Below, in pieces: positions 12,010 to 23,526 of a stretch of DNA of 64,000 nt; position 1 is the stretch's first letter, and each line of letters starts with the position of its first letter. This DNA is from Coriaria nepalensis (Eukaryota > Streptophyta > Magnoliopsida > Cucurbitales > Coriariaceae), in assembly GCA_027186245.1 (NCBI GenBank), contig CP114486.1, forward strand, positions 9,810,501 through 9,874,500. Direction: 5' to 3'. Made by a program: the position numbers and the translations under genes. The notes beneath the pieces were generated by a model. It was given only the letters and a program-made list of their open reading frames with translations. It was not told the origin of the DNA and did not search any database.

Positions 12010-14080
12010 GAGTACATTGTCAATTGAATCATTTTATAAAGTAATCCATATAATGTATACAATATATACCTTATGCTACACACTGTCACATTTGCAATTA
12101 GAATTCAATTAGTAAGGATCAAATTCTAGAACACATGAGAAGAATACATGGCGTCCATAAGTAGAAGGCAACATGTATGAAGTAGGAGGAGGAGATAATA
12201 CTATTATTGTGATCACTCTCCATTTTCTATTAATTTATTTCCTTAACGTGGAACTTAGAGAAAATTATTCTTCGGAAAAACAGTAAGGAAAAATTTAGTT
12301 ACTCCAACATGCAACAGATATCTTAAATTTCTTCTTTTGATCGTCCATTTCCTCTCCTTTTCACAGGGATAATTTTTTGGCCACTACACATCAAGTTTAC
12401 TCAGTTATTTCATAGTTTACTTCAATCTGAACATGAATAGAAATAAACCCTATGAAGAGAGAAAGAAGAGCTCACTTCATTGTAGCTGCTCAAGCAGGTT
12501 TATCAGCAATAGACATTCTCACTGTAATGAAAGCAGTCTCTGGTAGCTCTTTTTGCAGCTTAGTCTACAAGTATCGTGTAAAATAAAGGAAGAAGAGGAG
12601 AATAGAATGCTCTAATTAAGAAGAATACCCTAATTTTACATTATTACCAAAGCTAGCTTAATTTTATAAAAATATAAATTTAATAAAAACTCTCTAATCA
12701 AATCACAACCGTTCGATTTCATTTAATGAGATTGGACAAGTTCAACCTTTACATGAGAAGGTGAGGAGGTGGGGTGGGGGGGATAAATTTTTTACTTAGA
12801 ACTGATGGAAACAGTGTCTGTCGTTTTCCATATAAGAATTTTTGTTTACCACGAAGGCATCCAAAACTGAAAACTCCAAAATCAATACATTTTATTTTTT
12901 ATTTTTTATTATTTGCCAAGCAAAATCAATACCATTTAGTAGTCAGTTTTTAAACAAAACAGCGGCTGCCCGTGGTCTTTCCTATTATACAGCTGTCTCC
13001 CTTCTTCTTTCTTTTTTTTTTTTCCCTTCCAATTCGGACTAAATCAATCTGGTGATTCATTGAATCTTCAGGTCTTAGATGCAATTCATGTGGGTAACTC
13101 GAAGCGTGTTCCTCTTCTACGTGTTACGGCTACTAGATACTTCTTGACTTCTAAGTACACATTCAGAAGAAAAACACCCAAAATAGCTTCAATAAATATA
13201 TCAAACATAAGAAACAAATCAAGGTGTGTGTGTGGGGGGGGGGGGGGGGGGGGGGGGAGAAGAGGCTAAAGTCACCAATCAATGACCACCAAGAAATCTC
13301 AAGTTCAAGTAATTGGTGTTGGTACCACAACATTTCTTTAAATTTGTAGTTTTGAAAGTCCTAGTTCGATTTTGTATACGCTATTTTGGGGAGAATTAAT
13401 GTAATTTTGTATATCCCCTTCGGCCAAAAAGAATTGTAACAATAACAATAAAGAAAGATCAAGACAAACCGATAAACTGACAGTCTGATACTCTCCATAA
13501 ATAACACCAATTTCCGACACTGCCTTCATTGTCGCTTTCCCTCTCTCGAAAGTCCGTATTCATTACTTTAGCTCATAAAATAAATAATTTCTTTTCATTA
13601 CTTTAGCGCATAAAATAAATAATTTTTTTTAAAAAAATTTGAGTATTAATAATAAGTTATAAATTTTATTAAAAATAATTAAATTCATAATTTTATTAAA
13701 TAAATTTAAATATAATTCTAAAATTATATCAGTAACTCAGATCGAGCTCAAGAATATCCTTATTCAACTGCATGAATAAACCTCTAAAGATCTAATCATA
13801 TACTCCCATTCTCTCCATTAAAATCACCAATCAACAACCCGCCCCACGAGTCAAAACAAGACCAATAAATACAGGAAATTTTTTTTTTCTCTCTCTCTCA
13901 AATGAGGAGGTGGTTCATTTAAGACCACAGATTTAATTCCTCAAATATTGATCTCAAGATTCCAGCTCACGGTTTTAGGTATATCGAATGGGGCCCACCC
14001 CAATTGTCCCCACTGATCTTCTCCCCTAATAAGACCCCACCCCGAGAAGATAAACTTCCGGTTCAGGCCCAAGTCGAAAA
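12010..14080. other. Intergenic region upstream of the DOG1-like gene
   Basis: No coding match seen. Contents are AT-rich text, a poly(G) tract at 13234-13257 and a CT-rich patch near 13880-13905. The last few hundred bases should include the promoter of the gene at 14081, but no clear TATA box stands out. Confidence 0.55.
13221..13257 (+). repeat. (GT)n followed by a 24-base guanine homopolymer
   Basis: A short GT repeat leads into 24 consecutive G from 13234 to 13257, then AGAAGAGG. Long pure G runs are rare in AT-rich plant DNA. Confidence 0.9.
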
Positions 14081-14998
14081 ATGACCATGATGTCTGTTCC
14101 GCCCAGTAGCGCCCTATACCTCTCCTCCGCCACCACAAATGGCGGCTTCGAGCACGAAAACTTCAGCAAATTCTTCCACATCTGGATATCCGAACAAAAC
14201 CAACACCTCCACGACCTGATCTCCGCCGCCGAAACCTACCAAAACGCCGCCGCTCCACCACCAACTCTTCACTCTCCCGACCATCAGGCCCAGGCCCACC
14301 TCCGTCCACTCATCGACCGCGTCATGAAGCACTACGAGCATTACTATCATGCCAAATCGATGTGGGCCCAGCACGACGTGCTCAGCATGTTAACTCCTTC
14401 ATGGCGGAGCTCGCTTGAAGACGCTTTCCTCTGGATCGGCGGTTGGCGGCCGAGTATGGCCTTCCACTTGCTTTATTCCAAAGCGGGCCTGCAATTCGAG
14501 GCGCAACTCGGCGAGCTCCTGAGCGGGATTAACACGGGTGATTTGGGCGATCTGTCACCGAGTCAACTCAGCCAGGTGGATAAGTTTCAGAGACTGACGA
14601 TTCGTGAGGAGAAGCAGATAACGGAGGAGATGGCTAAGCAGCAAGAGAAGGTGGCTGACAAGTCGATGGTGGAGTTGTCACATGTCATCACGGAGATGAG
14701 TAGGAGCGGGAGGGATTCAGATTCGGATCCGGGTAGATCCGTACTTATCCCGGATGCAGAGGAGCAGGTCCAGTCTACTCTTGCGCCGAAAAAGGAGGGG
14801 ATGATGGTGATCTTGAAGTTGGCGGATGATCTACGGCTCAGAACGCTCAAGAATATCATCGATATCTTGACTCCAATCCAGGCCGTTCATTTCTTGATTG
14901 CTGCTGCTGAGTTGCACTTGAGGATTCACGATTGGGGGAAGAAGAGGGACTCTACGCTATACCCGACCGTAGCTCATAATAACAACCACTCGAGTTGA
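14081..14998 (+). CDS. DOG1-domain protein (DOG1-like, DOGL4-type)
   Basis: Single-exon gene of 305 residues, stop TGA at 14996-14998. Residues about 28-125 form the first DOG1 block (FSKFFHIWISEQNQHLHDL, then Trp-rich SWRSSLEDAFLWIGGWRPS). A second conserved block near 240-290 contains RTLKNIIDILTPIQAVHFL and HLRIHDWG. There is no bZIP region, which separates it from TGA factors. DOG1 relatives influence seed dormancy and reserve accumulation through phosphatase and haem binding in Arabidopsis; that role here is inference. The start could be Met1, Met3 or Met4, since all precede the conserved part. The coding region is much richer in GC than its flanks. The middle (about 195-235) is a variable acidic/Ser-rich linker. 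Confidence 0.88.
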   Translation: MTMMSVPPSSALYLSSATTNGGFEHENFSKFFHIWISEQNQHLHDLISAAETYQNAAAPPPTLHSPDHQAQAHLRPLIDRVMKHYEHYYHAKSMWAQHDVLSMLTPSWRSSLEDAFLWIGGWRPSMAFHLLYSKAGLQFEAQLGELLSGINTGDLGDLSPSQLSQVDKFQRLTIREEKQITEEMAKQQEKVADKSMVELSHVITEMSRSGRDSDSDPGRSVLIPDAEEQVQSTLAPKKEGMMVILKLADDLRLRTLKNIIDILTPIQAVHFLIAAAELHLRIHDWGKKRDSTLYPTVAHNNNHSS

Positions 14999-14999
14999 T

Positions 15000-16400
15000 C
15001 TAGTGAGAAAGATTTTGTCCTTCTTATTTTTGTTTTCTCTCTCTTGGCATAGATTCTTAGAATATTCACCTAAAAGAGGAAAAAAGAAAGTATCTTTGTC
15101 CCTTAGGAATCGATTATCTAATGTAGCTATCAATATTAAATAGGTCTATAATCTGATAGAAATAAAATTAATTTTACTTTTTATTGTAATTAATTAGGGA
15201 TAATTAACGGTGTCCGATCAGATTTTGAATTTACTTTTGCTTAATTAAATTTAAAAAAAAATTATTTTCAAGTTTTTATTATTTTATTATTTAATTTTTT
15301 AAATAATAATTGATTTTTCTATATATATATATATATATTTTTAAAAGATATAATCCTTAATTACAAGTAATTTTTTTTTATAATATTTGATATTATTTAA
15401 AATAAGTTAAGTTATTTTAAAAAAAATTCTAAAAAAAAAATTCTGTCAGAACGAAACAAATCTAATTTTTAATCGATCGGAACAGATTTAATCCGACATT
15501 AATTCAAAAATTATAATATGATCCGACCTTCGTCCGATATTATCGGATTAGATTCGATCACTGCTCATTCCTGTAATTAATTATATGCTTAGGATATCGA
15601 ATTCTAATCCTAAAATTACTTTTATTTCAGATTGTAATTTCAAACCAGAGAAGTAATATCAATCAATTATTGTAATCGATTCTAAGTGTCAAAAGAAGAC
15701 CATTCACTCTATTTTAATATCATAAGTAAACTACTAGTCTTTTATTAAATCAAAATCCCCACGAAATTTTCATTTGCTCAAAATTACTCCACTTCAAGCA
15801 TACAAGGTTGTCCTTCTAGATTCAAAACAAAACACACGTGTAATTGAACTAATCAATCTGAAAGCAAAGGCGGCGATGATTTTCCTAAGGCCACGGTTTT
15901 TTTCTTTTTTTTGTCTTAACCGCATGTAGCGACGAGTTCTGCTTCGGATAGACCTGCCTCTTGGTTAAGTCCTGACGGCTTCCAAGTTTATAACAACTCA
16001 AATTTGATCTTTCATTATAAATCTAGAAATTTTCTCGATTTTATTATTTAAGAAATCTACAAAATTTGTAGGTTTAAGATGATAGAGAAGAGAAGAAAAT
16101 AGGAAGAGAGAGAGAGAGAAAAAGAGAAAGAGAGAGAAAGATAAGAGATAAAGATAAAGAGAGATAAGAGATAAACGATAAAGGTTGTAAGAGAAATTCT
16201 TTAAAAAACTAAACCACCTAAAAGTTTTGTTGGTATACTAACCCTTTAGTTTTTTAATGATCGTAAAAACTAATTAACAACCTAAAATTATCAAAATATT
16301 CTCATCTCTTTTATGGTAAAATTACCAAAATATCCTTTATCCACTTCCCCTCCCTTCACCCAAATCAAGTGGTAACAAAGCTGTTCCCTCATAAATGGAA
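15000..16400. other. AT-rich intergenic DNA downstream of the DOG1-like gene
   Basis: No gene seen. It contains a short (TA)n at about 15320-15340 and a patch at 15460-15570 with repeated CGATCGG/TCCGAT words that may be a MITE remnant. A purine (GA)-rich tract lies at 16095-16180. Confidence 0.5.
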
Positions 16401-16409
16401 ACCACTAAC

Positions 16410-17110
16410 TCTATACATTAAATCATAAATCTTAAATCTTAAACTTTAAACCATAAAATTTTAACATTAAATCTTATACTCTACACCTTAAAGTGTAAGG
16501 TTTATGATTTCGGATTTAGGGTTGAGTATAAGGTTTATGATTTATAATATAAAGTTTAAGGTTTAGAGTTTAAAGTTCAGAGTTTAAAGTGAAGATGTAG
16601 GCTTAAGGTGTAGAGTATAATGTTTAGGGTTAAGGTTTTATGATTAGGGATTATGGTTTAGGGTTTAGAGTTTAGATTTTAGAATTTTAGGATTTTAGGG
16701 TAAAAAGTTTAAGATTTAGAGTATAATGTTTAGGATCTAGAATTTAGGGTGTAGAATATAAAGTTTAAGGTTAAGAGTCTAAGGTATAGGTTTCGGGTTT
16801 AGACATTAATCTTTAATCTTAAACATTAACCTTAAATCCTAAACATTAAATCTAAACCCTAAATACTAAATCCTAATTCTTATTTATTACTTATTTATTA
16901 ATCCTAAATTCTAAATCTTAACCTTAAACCTAAACCATAAACACACCCTAAATCCTAAATCTTAATCCTTAAACACTAATCCTAAACCTAAACCTTAAAA
17001 TTTAAACCTAAATACTAACCCTTAACGCTAAAACTAATCTATAAATCCTAAATACTAACCTTAAATCATAAACCATAAACATTATCTCTACCTTAAACCA
17101 TAAACACTAT
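16410..17110. repeat. Degenerate telomere-like repeat block with strand switches
   Basis: The block consists of variants of the plant telomere unit TTTAGGG (GTTTAGGGTTTAGAG, GGATTTAGGGTTGAG) and its complement (AAACCCTAAA, AATCCTAAACC). The first ~90 bases read in the CCCTAAA sense, about 16490-16795 in the TTTAGGG sense, and about 16800-17100 again in the CCCTAAA sense. Units are heavily diverged. This looks like interstitial telomere-like DNA rather than a chromosome end. Confidence 0.65.
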
Positions 17111-17335
17111 CTCTATGTCTTTGTGATCTTATCTCGAGGGTTCGATGGGTCTGATGTGGTAAAAAAACTTAGATTTCTCTATAATCTCATTTTGATTGCT
17201 CGATAGTTGCTTTCAAGTCCCACCGAACCCTCAAGATGTTGTCACATAGACTTAGAAATCTTTGTGATCTCATCTTCTTGCTCGATGGTTGCTTTTGAGC
17301 CCCATCGAACCCTCGAGATATGATCATAGAGACTT
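17111..17335. repeat. Foldback plus direct repeat block
   Basis: 17111-17149 is an imperfect inverted copy of 17300-17331; shared core CTCGAGGGTTCGATGGG against CCCATCGAACCCTCGAG. Between them, 17168-17253 and 17251-17335 are imperfect direct copies of about 85 bases, each with a GCTCGAT(A/G)GTTGCTTT core. Non-coding. Confidence 0.7.
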
Positions 17336-17339
17336 CTAT

Positions 17340-19680
17340 ATTAGCTTTTCTTGTGAGATTTGGGTGTTGTATATGATTTCATATGTTAGTTTCCCAAAAA
17401 AAAAGAAATGAGCTACAAATTTGTTATCTATTCTATGCAATATATATAATTAGATTCATTAGCTTATAGGTTTTCTTATCATATATGGGTTATATTTTTA
17501 TTTATTTATTTGTAATTTTGCAGTTGAATAAGACTTAAATTGAGCAGATGGACTCTGTTTCAGAAATGGGTGATGTCCTCTATACCCAATTATTTTTCTT
17601 TGCATGCATTTCGATTTTGAAGTTAAGAGCATATGACGAATTATTGTTTGTTGCATTGGAACATCATTTTATGATGATTCTCTTGGGATAGTATGATTAT
17701 TAGAATGGATATAACTGACTCTATTCATGGATTCCTCTAGCACCGCCATTAAATTTTCATTTCGTCGCTTCTTTTCATTATTTTTTTCGATTCTTAGGAG
17801 TCATTACTTCTTGGATGTGTGAATGAAAATGGGTTCGACAAAGATGAAGTTACGAACGAAATGATGAAGAAGATGAAGACATGATGAAGAAGATAAAAAT
17901 AAAGAAGATGAAGACCGATAGAATATGAGGAGAGTTTTTTTTACTGTGAATAACAATAAGAATGTTTTAGTAATTTAATATATTTTTTATTTTTATTCAA
18001 ATTAGAAAATAAGAAGAGGGCCATTTTTTCAAGAACTTTTAACAAGGTCTATTTTTTTAATATTAGCTTCAATTAGGGTTAATTTTACAAATTTTCTCTT
18101 TAATTATTTATTTTTAAAGCTCAAAAGAAAAGAAATCTTAGGTCATAAGCCCACTGTGTCAAAGCTTAAAAGAAGCATATGCAAGAGTACGTGTTTTTTT
18201 TTTCTCCTTTTTATTAATCTGAACTGGTAATTAGGACAGTGATCGGATTTAAAGTTGGTATTGAATCTCAATCTACAATATTGAGATTGGTACCAATACT
18301 TTAATCAATATACTTGTACATGTCATTTAGACTTGTGAAACATTTAAGGGGATGTTTCTAATTTCACGATAATCTAATTGTATGCCATAGTTGAAGTTAT
18401 AGAAGGTTTTTGTTCTCATTTGATTAGTGTATATGATTGAGAAACTTTATCTTTTTCTACTTCATTGGCATGTGGCAATCGACGCTGGTACATGAAATAA
18501 TCTTAATTTGATCAAATAGTAATCTTTCAAGAAAAAAAAAAAAAAAACACTCATACTCTAGAAATTGATGTTCTCAGCCATTGAATTGATGTTTCATTTT
18601 GACTTATAATATGGACAGTAGTATCAAGAGCGCTCTGCAAGTATATCTAGATTTCCCTCCTGTTGTAAGACGAATTCGAATTACATTGGTGGAGTCTTGC
18701 TCTAATTTCATCTCTGGATGTCTCTGGTGCTTCAACATTTCCTACTGGAAGCATAATGTTTATGTCCCTAAACGTATTTTTTGTTTATTTTTTAGTTTAG
18801 GGGATTTGAGTTTGATATGTGATAGGCTATAATTGATTCCTTCATTTTGATCGGTATTTTGGATTAGATCACCTAATTGTACTTTCTGTCAGATTGGATT
18901 GATGATCCATATAGGCAGGCTTTGAACCTCGATTTTTCATTTGTTTCTCATGTTGTCATGCGCAAAATCTGGGTTTCATCTGATATGCATACAAATGATA
19001 GTAACATTTGTATGCATCTTGATATTTAATGAACTACTGTGTGCACCGATTTAGGATTCATTTCCTATTTTCTAAGTCATTAATTCTTTCTGCTCGTGGC
19101 TGGATTCTTTTTTCCTAACATGGGCTTGACTAAATTTTTCTACAAAACTTTGTGCTTTATAGATGTTGATTATTTTCATCATATTTTACATTAATTGTAT
19201 TATTGGTCAAATTTCTACAACTAACTACAGCTCATACTAACTCAGTCTTTTTCCTAAAGGCAAAAGGTCTTAAAAACTTCAGGCTACTGACTTCACTTTT
19301 CTTTATACTACTACATCTATTAAGCAACAATTATGTTAACACATAATGGATTAGTAGATGCTAGGAAATTCATATGGCATCAATATTTTTCTTGTAATTT
19401 CATTGTAATATTTTGATGTTTGGATAGCTTTAAGTCCTTATCTTGTCTTATTCATTGGACCCATTTTTCACTTAGTTTCAAATGCCATCCCTAGAAATCA
19501 AGCAATGTTCTTGCAAATCTATCTTACGATGAAGGTCATGCCATGGTATTGTGCTCTTCCAACTATTTCTAAGTACATGATGGAAAATGGCTAGGCACAA
19601 TGCTTTTCTAGAATAAGCGATGTTGGTTGGTATGCTTATATTATGCATACACTTTGTCTATCTTCTGATTGTGGAGTTTG
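17340..19680. other. Non-coding AT-rich DNA
   Basis: No convincing coding sequence. Short frames such as 18599-18832 show no family match. Parts may be intron or flank of the ankyrin relic that follows, but no earlier exon of that gene was found. Confidence 0.45.
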
Positions 19681-19689
19681 GAATTTACA

Positions 19690-19815
19690 GGTTAAGTATG
19701 CTCATATCCTCCTTAAAGTTGGAGTAACATTGTATTCTCTGGATAAGAACAAGAATACTACACTTCATTATGCAGCTGGTTATAGAAGAAAGGAGTGTGG
19801 TTGTTCATTATGAAA
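19690..19815 (+). pseudogene. Ankyrin-repeat exon fragment (AKR2-like)
   Basis: After an intron-like acceptor (TTTACAG) the frame reads VKYAHILLKVGVTLYSLDKN and then NTTLHYAAGYRRKEC. This matches the C-terminal ankyrin repeats of plant AKR2, the chloroplast outer-envelope targeting factor (consensus [20 protein letters not shown]). It hits a TGA soon after and no further exons are recognisable. Because the acceptor site is retained, it looks like a decayed genomic copy rather than a processed retrocopy. Confidence 0.6.
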
Positions 19816-21870
19816 TCATAATTGTGAAAGTGTGTAGCTATGAATTTTATATTGATTACCTTTAATTTGAATTTTCATTGTAATTTTTATCTAGTTATTC
19901 TTTTCCTTCTTTTTTCTCTTTGCTATTATTTTCATTTTCATTTGATTGATTTTGGTATCGACATTTCAATGTTTGCGTTTAAATATTATCGTAAAAGTGT
20001 CAATTTAGGAACAAAACTAATGTTTATAAACATCATATAAAATTCAAATGTGACAAATAAGTATTACAATTAATCAATAAAGTAAAAGTAGGTTAACACA
20101 TGACATATTTCACCTGATAAGACTTATTGACTTTCGACTTGATCCGTTCATTTTTACCTAAGATTGTTGACTTTATAACCTAAAATTGTTGACTTTTTCT
20201 CCGAAATCGTAGCCACATGGACTAATTGCAACACGACATGTGGTCCGATCCTAATTAAACATGTGATCAAATATACCCGACAAAACATGTTGACGACCTG
20301 ACCCGAACTGTTGACCTTCCGACTATACCCATTTAACCTCGTCTTTGTCTTTCGCCATGTGGCATCCTAAATCCATTGTCGACCTGACCAATTGTAGCCA
20401 CGTGTGTGTCATCTTAGTATTAAATATATAATTAATATTCTAACATGTCATTACCACGGTTGTGGTATATATACCACGATCATAGTAAATATAATGTGTA
20501 TAACAATTAGCAAATCACTTGATGAGATGTAAATATAATGTGTATAACAATTAGCAAATCACTTGATGTGATGCTCATAAGCATTACCATTATATCAAAC
20601 ATGATATGAAATAGGTCTTTCAGGACCTTTTCTTGCATCACTTTTAAGGTGAATTCTTATAGTGAATACTTAAATTCGACATCGGTATCGAATTCAAAAA
20701 TAAGATTTCTACTGGAATCCTACCCACTTATGCATACCATTCTATTCTAGTCTTTGTAATCAAACATGCTCCAAGTTTGATCGGAAGATGCAAAATTAAA
20801 ATTTTCAAAGGAAAGAAAAATTCATTTTGCCAATGTATTTTTTTAGCCTATGAATTAACTCTAGAAATTGATTCTTTTTATGAATTTGGCTAATTTCTCC
20901 TTTAAATTATGTTATAGTACAACTTACTCTCCAAATATGCAAAATTATTCGAATTCTTTAGAAATTTTGATGCTTTTTAAATTATAGATAATGTTGGTGT
21001 AAATTATGTTCATAGCAATATGTCCTCAACCAACCTCACTTAAAATAGAAATAAGAAGAGAATGTTGGGCTTGTGACAAAAAAATCTCAGAACTTCATTG
21101 GTTAGGTAGTATTTGTTTGTAAGTAAAGAGTAAGAGAAGCAAAGATGATAAGTAGAAGGGTAGAGTAAGGCTTATCCACATTTCAGTCTTTCACCCTTGA
21201 AGTGAAAGAATGGGTTTTTTTATACTTTAAGTTGTAATGGAAAATTATTGTCCTTATTGCGTACATGACTCCTTCTTAATTGTGAGTACCCTAAACAGTT
21301 TAGTAGATCACTCTCGTCTCACCTCTGCACTAGCACCTGTACTTCATAGATATACTCACACCTTCCAGCAAGTTTGTATTCTCACTACCTTATCATCAAT
21401 GAAATAACCTTCTATCTCATTCTCCTCAATTCCAGAATTTTGAACACTTCCTCAACAAGGGTTTTAATAGCCTATGAGACTCAGCTCGATCAACATTCAA
21501 CAGTATCCTCATATCCTCATTACCTCACGCCGCCATCTCTAAGGATAGAGGAAAAGTAAGAAAAAAAAAATAGCATTCACTAGTTGACTCGCCCTTCAAC
21601 ATTCTTTTGTGAAAACATTAGTGCTACTCACTTGTCTCTCAATCCGATTATGCACTTTAGGATGAAAACATCTCTAAAATCACTTTATGTGGGATTCAGT
21701 TGCAAAAAGCTTGGTGACAATTTCCCATATTTGTACACTTGATCAGCTAGCTGACTTGTTGATAATGCCCCTAAGTTGTAATATACCACATATTAGTACA
21801 ATTTTGCAAGGGCATATAAATAATATACCAAAATCCAAACTTCTCTGTGTAATCTTAACTATTTCCTAAA
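19816..21870. other. Intergenic DNA, possible LTR remnant
   Basis: No coding match. Contains several TTGAC words at about 20125-20325, a 44-bp tandem duplication at 20485-20572, and between about 20990 and 21560 sequence that could be the 3' flank or LTR of the gypsy relic to its right. No matching second LTR was found. Confidence 0.4.
20485..20572. repeat. 44-bp tandem duplication
   Basis: 20485-20528 and 20529-20572 are adjacent copies (core GTGTATAACAATTAGCAAAT) differing at one base near the end (GATGAGAT versus GATGTGAT). The near-identity points to a recent duplication. Confidence 0.9.
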
Positions 21871-22059
21871 CCTAATGCATAATATTCTTCCATGTATTAA
21901 TTATATCTTTCCTATTTGTCATAGGGTTAACATATTTTTTCTTGTATATAAGGATTGCATAAAACCTAATGTAAAGTGAGCAACTTATTTTATCAATACA
22001 AATTATCCTATAGAGAGAAATGACGTCCTGCATAGCTAACGATAAGTCGTTCCCAATAT

Positions 22060-22219
22060 GACCATTAGGTGTCATTGTGCTGGTATCATATACCTCCCTG
22101 AACAACTTCACCATGTCCTCAATGTGGAAATTTGGAAACAGCTCGACGATGGCATCAAAGTCCTCCCAGGAAACTTCAGCAACATGTAAGTTTCTCCATT
22201 TAATCAATACTTGAAACAC
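22060..22219 (-). pseudogene. gypsy-1 chromodomain
   Basis: The frame reads LIKWRNLHVAEVSWEDFDAI, then LFPNFHIEDMVKL. This is the chromodomain-like tail of plant chromoviruses (xxxxWxxLPxxExTWEDxxxLxxxFPxFxLEDK), which directs integration to particular chromatin. Confidence 0.75.
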
Positions 22220-22559
22220 ATCAATATGATTTTTTTTTATAGTTCTAAGCTGTCAAACTTCCTCCAAAATGAAAACTAGAATGTTATTGTTGTTAATTTT
22301 TTGTAGAATGATAGGGCTAGTAGAAATTGAGTAAGGGTTTCTGTGAATTTCTTCAATTTTGACACATGAAAAATTGGGTGAATTTTAAAGGTAGGAGAAA
22401 AATTGAGTTTGTAAGCAATATGGCCAATTTTTGGGAAATCTGGAACGAGCAAAAAAATCTTCTAGCAAATTTAGCAAAAGGGCGATTTGACACTGATAAT
22501 TGGTGATGAGGTTATAGCTTAACAAAACCCCAGTCGCCTATCTCAAAAGAGTGTTCATC

Positions 22560-23500
22560 CCTATGCTTGTCAACTTGAAACTTCATCCGATTTTGAGTAG
22601 CCGGTAAATTAACTCTTAACTTTGCTAAAACAATATCTCAATCAATCAATTACAAAACAATTGAGGGTAGAGAAGCAATACCCCTAATATAAGAATAAAT
22701 ATTAGGAGGAACATGACCATAGACAGCTTGAAAAGGAGAATACCCTGGAGAAGAATAAACAGAGGTGTTATAATGGAATTCAACCAACCAAGGTACTTGA
22801 ACCAACTTTTAGGAGAATTCATAGTAAAAGCTCGCAAATACTGCTACAAACACTTATTGACAACTCTTATCTGACCATCTATTTAAGGATGGTAAGATGT
22901 TCTCAGTTTTAAAATAGTGCCTTGTAGACTAGATAATTCGACCAAAATTTGCGGGTGAATATCCTATTTAAATTAGAAATTATAAACCTAAGGAACCCAT
23001 GATATTTGCAAACTATTGAAACAAAAAGATCACTACCTTAGTTACAGAACATGAAGTTGGAAGAGCTCCAAAATGATTATACTTGGACAATATATCCACT
23101 ACAAAAAAAAAAATCACTATAAATATAAAAGAGGGTGGCAAGTGAGTAATAAAATCCATAGATAGATCTCCCATATTTGTTCTAGAATAGGAATGTGTTG
23201 AAGAAGTCCTACGGGGGATGAGTTTATAACCTTAATATGTTAACAAACTAACAATTATCAATATAGGATGTCACACTTTGTCTCATTTTCTATCAATAGA
23301 AGTTAGCTGCCAATCGAGAAAATGTCTATGTAATTCCATAATGACCCTCAATAGGTGAATTATGAAATTCCTTCAAGAAATGAGCAATAAGACTAGAATG
23401 AGAAGATATATAAAGTTTTCCATGTTTGTAGAGAACATCCTTAGAAGACCAAAACGGTTTAGAAAGCGGGTCCCTTCTAAAGTAGTGATGATAGACTGAG
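22560..23500 (-). pseudogene. gypsy-1 integrase
   Basis: Fragmented frames show the zinc-binding start (HFLKEFHNSPIEGHYG near 23350) and central pieces with many stops. Near 22650-22840 the C-terminal part reads WLVEFHYNTSVYSSPGYSPF, then QAVYGHVPPNIYSY. No intact catalytic triad can be followed. Confidence 0.65.
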
Positions 23501-23526
23501 CCTTTGAATCCTCCAACAAAGCAGCC

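Noticed and set aside
13941..14374. Minus-strand frames over the DOG1-like gene
   Set aside because: Antisense shadows of a GC-rich coding exon; no family resemblance.
16410..17110. A true telomere or chromosome end
   Set aside because: Units are too diverged, change strand, and are flanked by ordinary sequence on both sides.
18599..18832. Open frame of 77 residues
   Set aside because: No family match and no conserved motif; lies in otherwise non-coding DNA.
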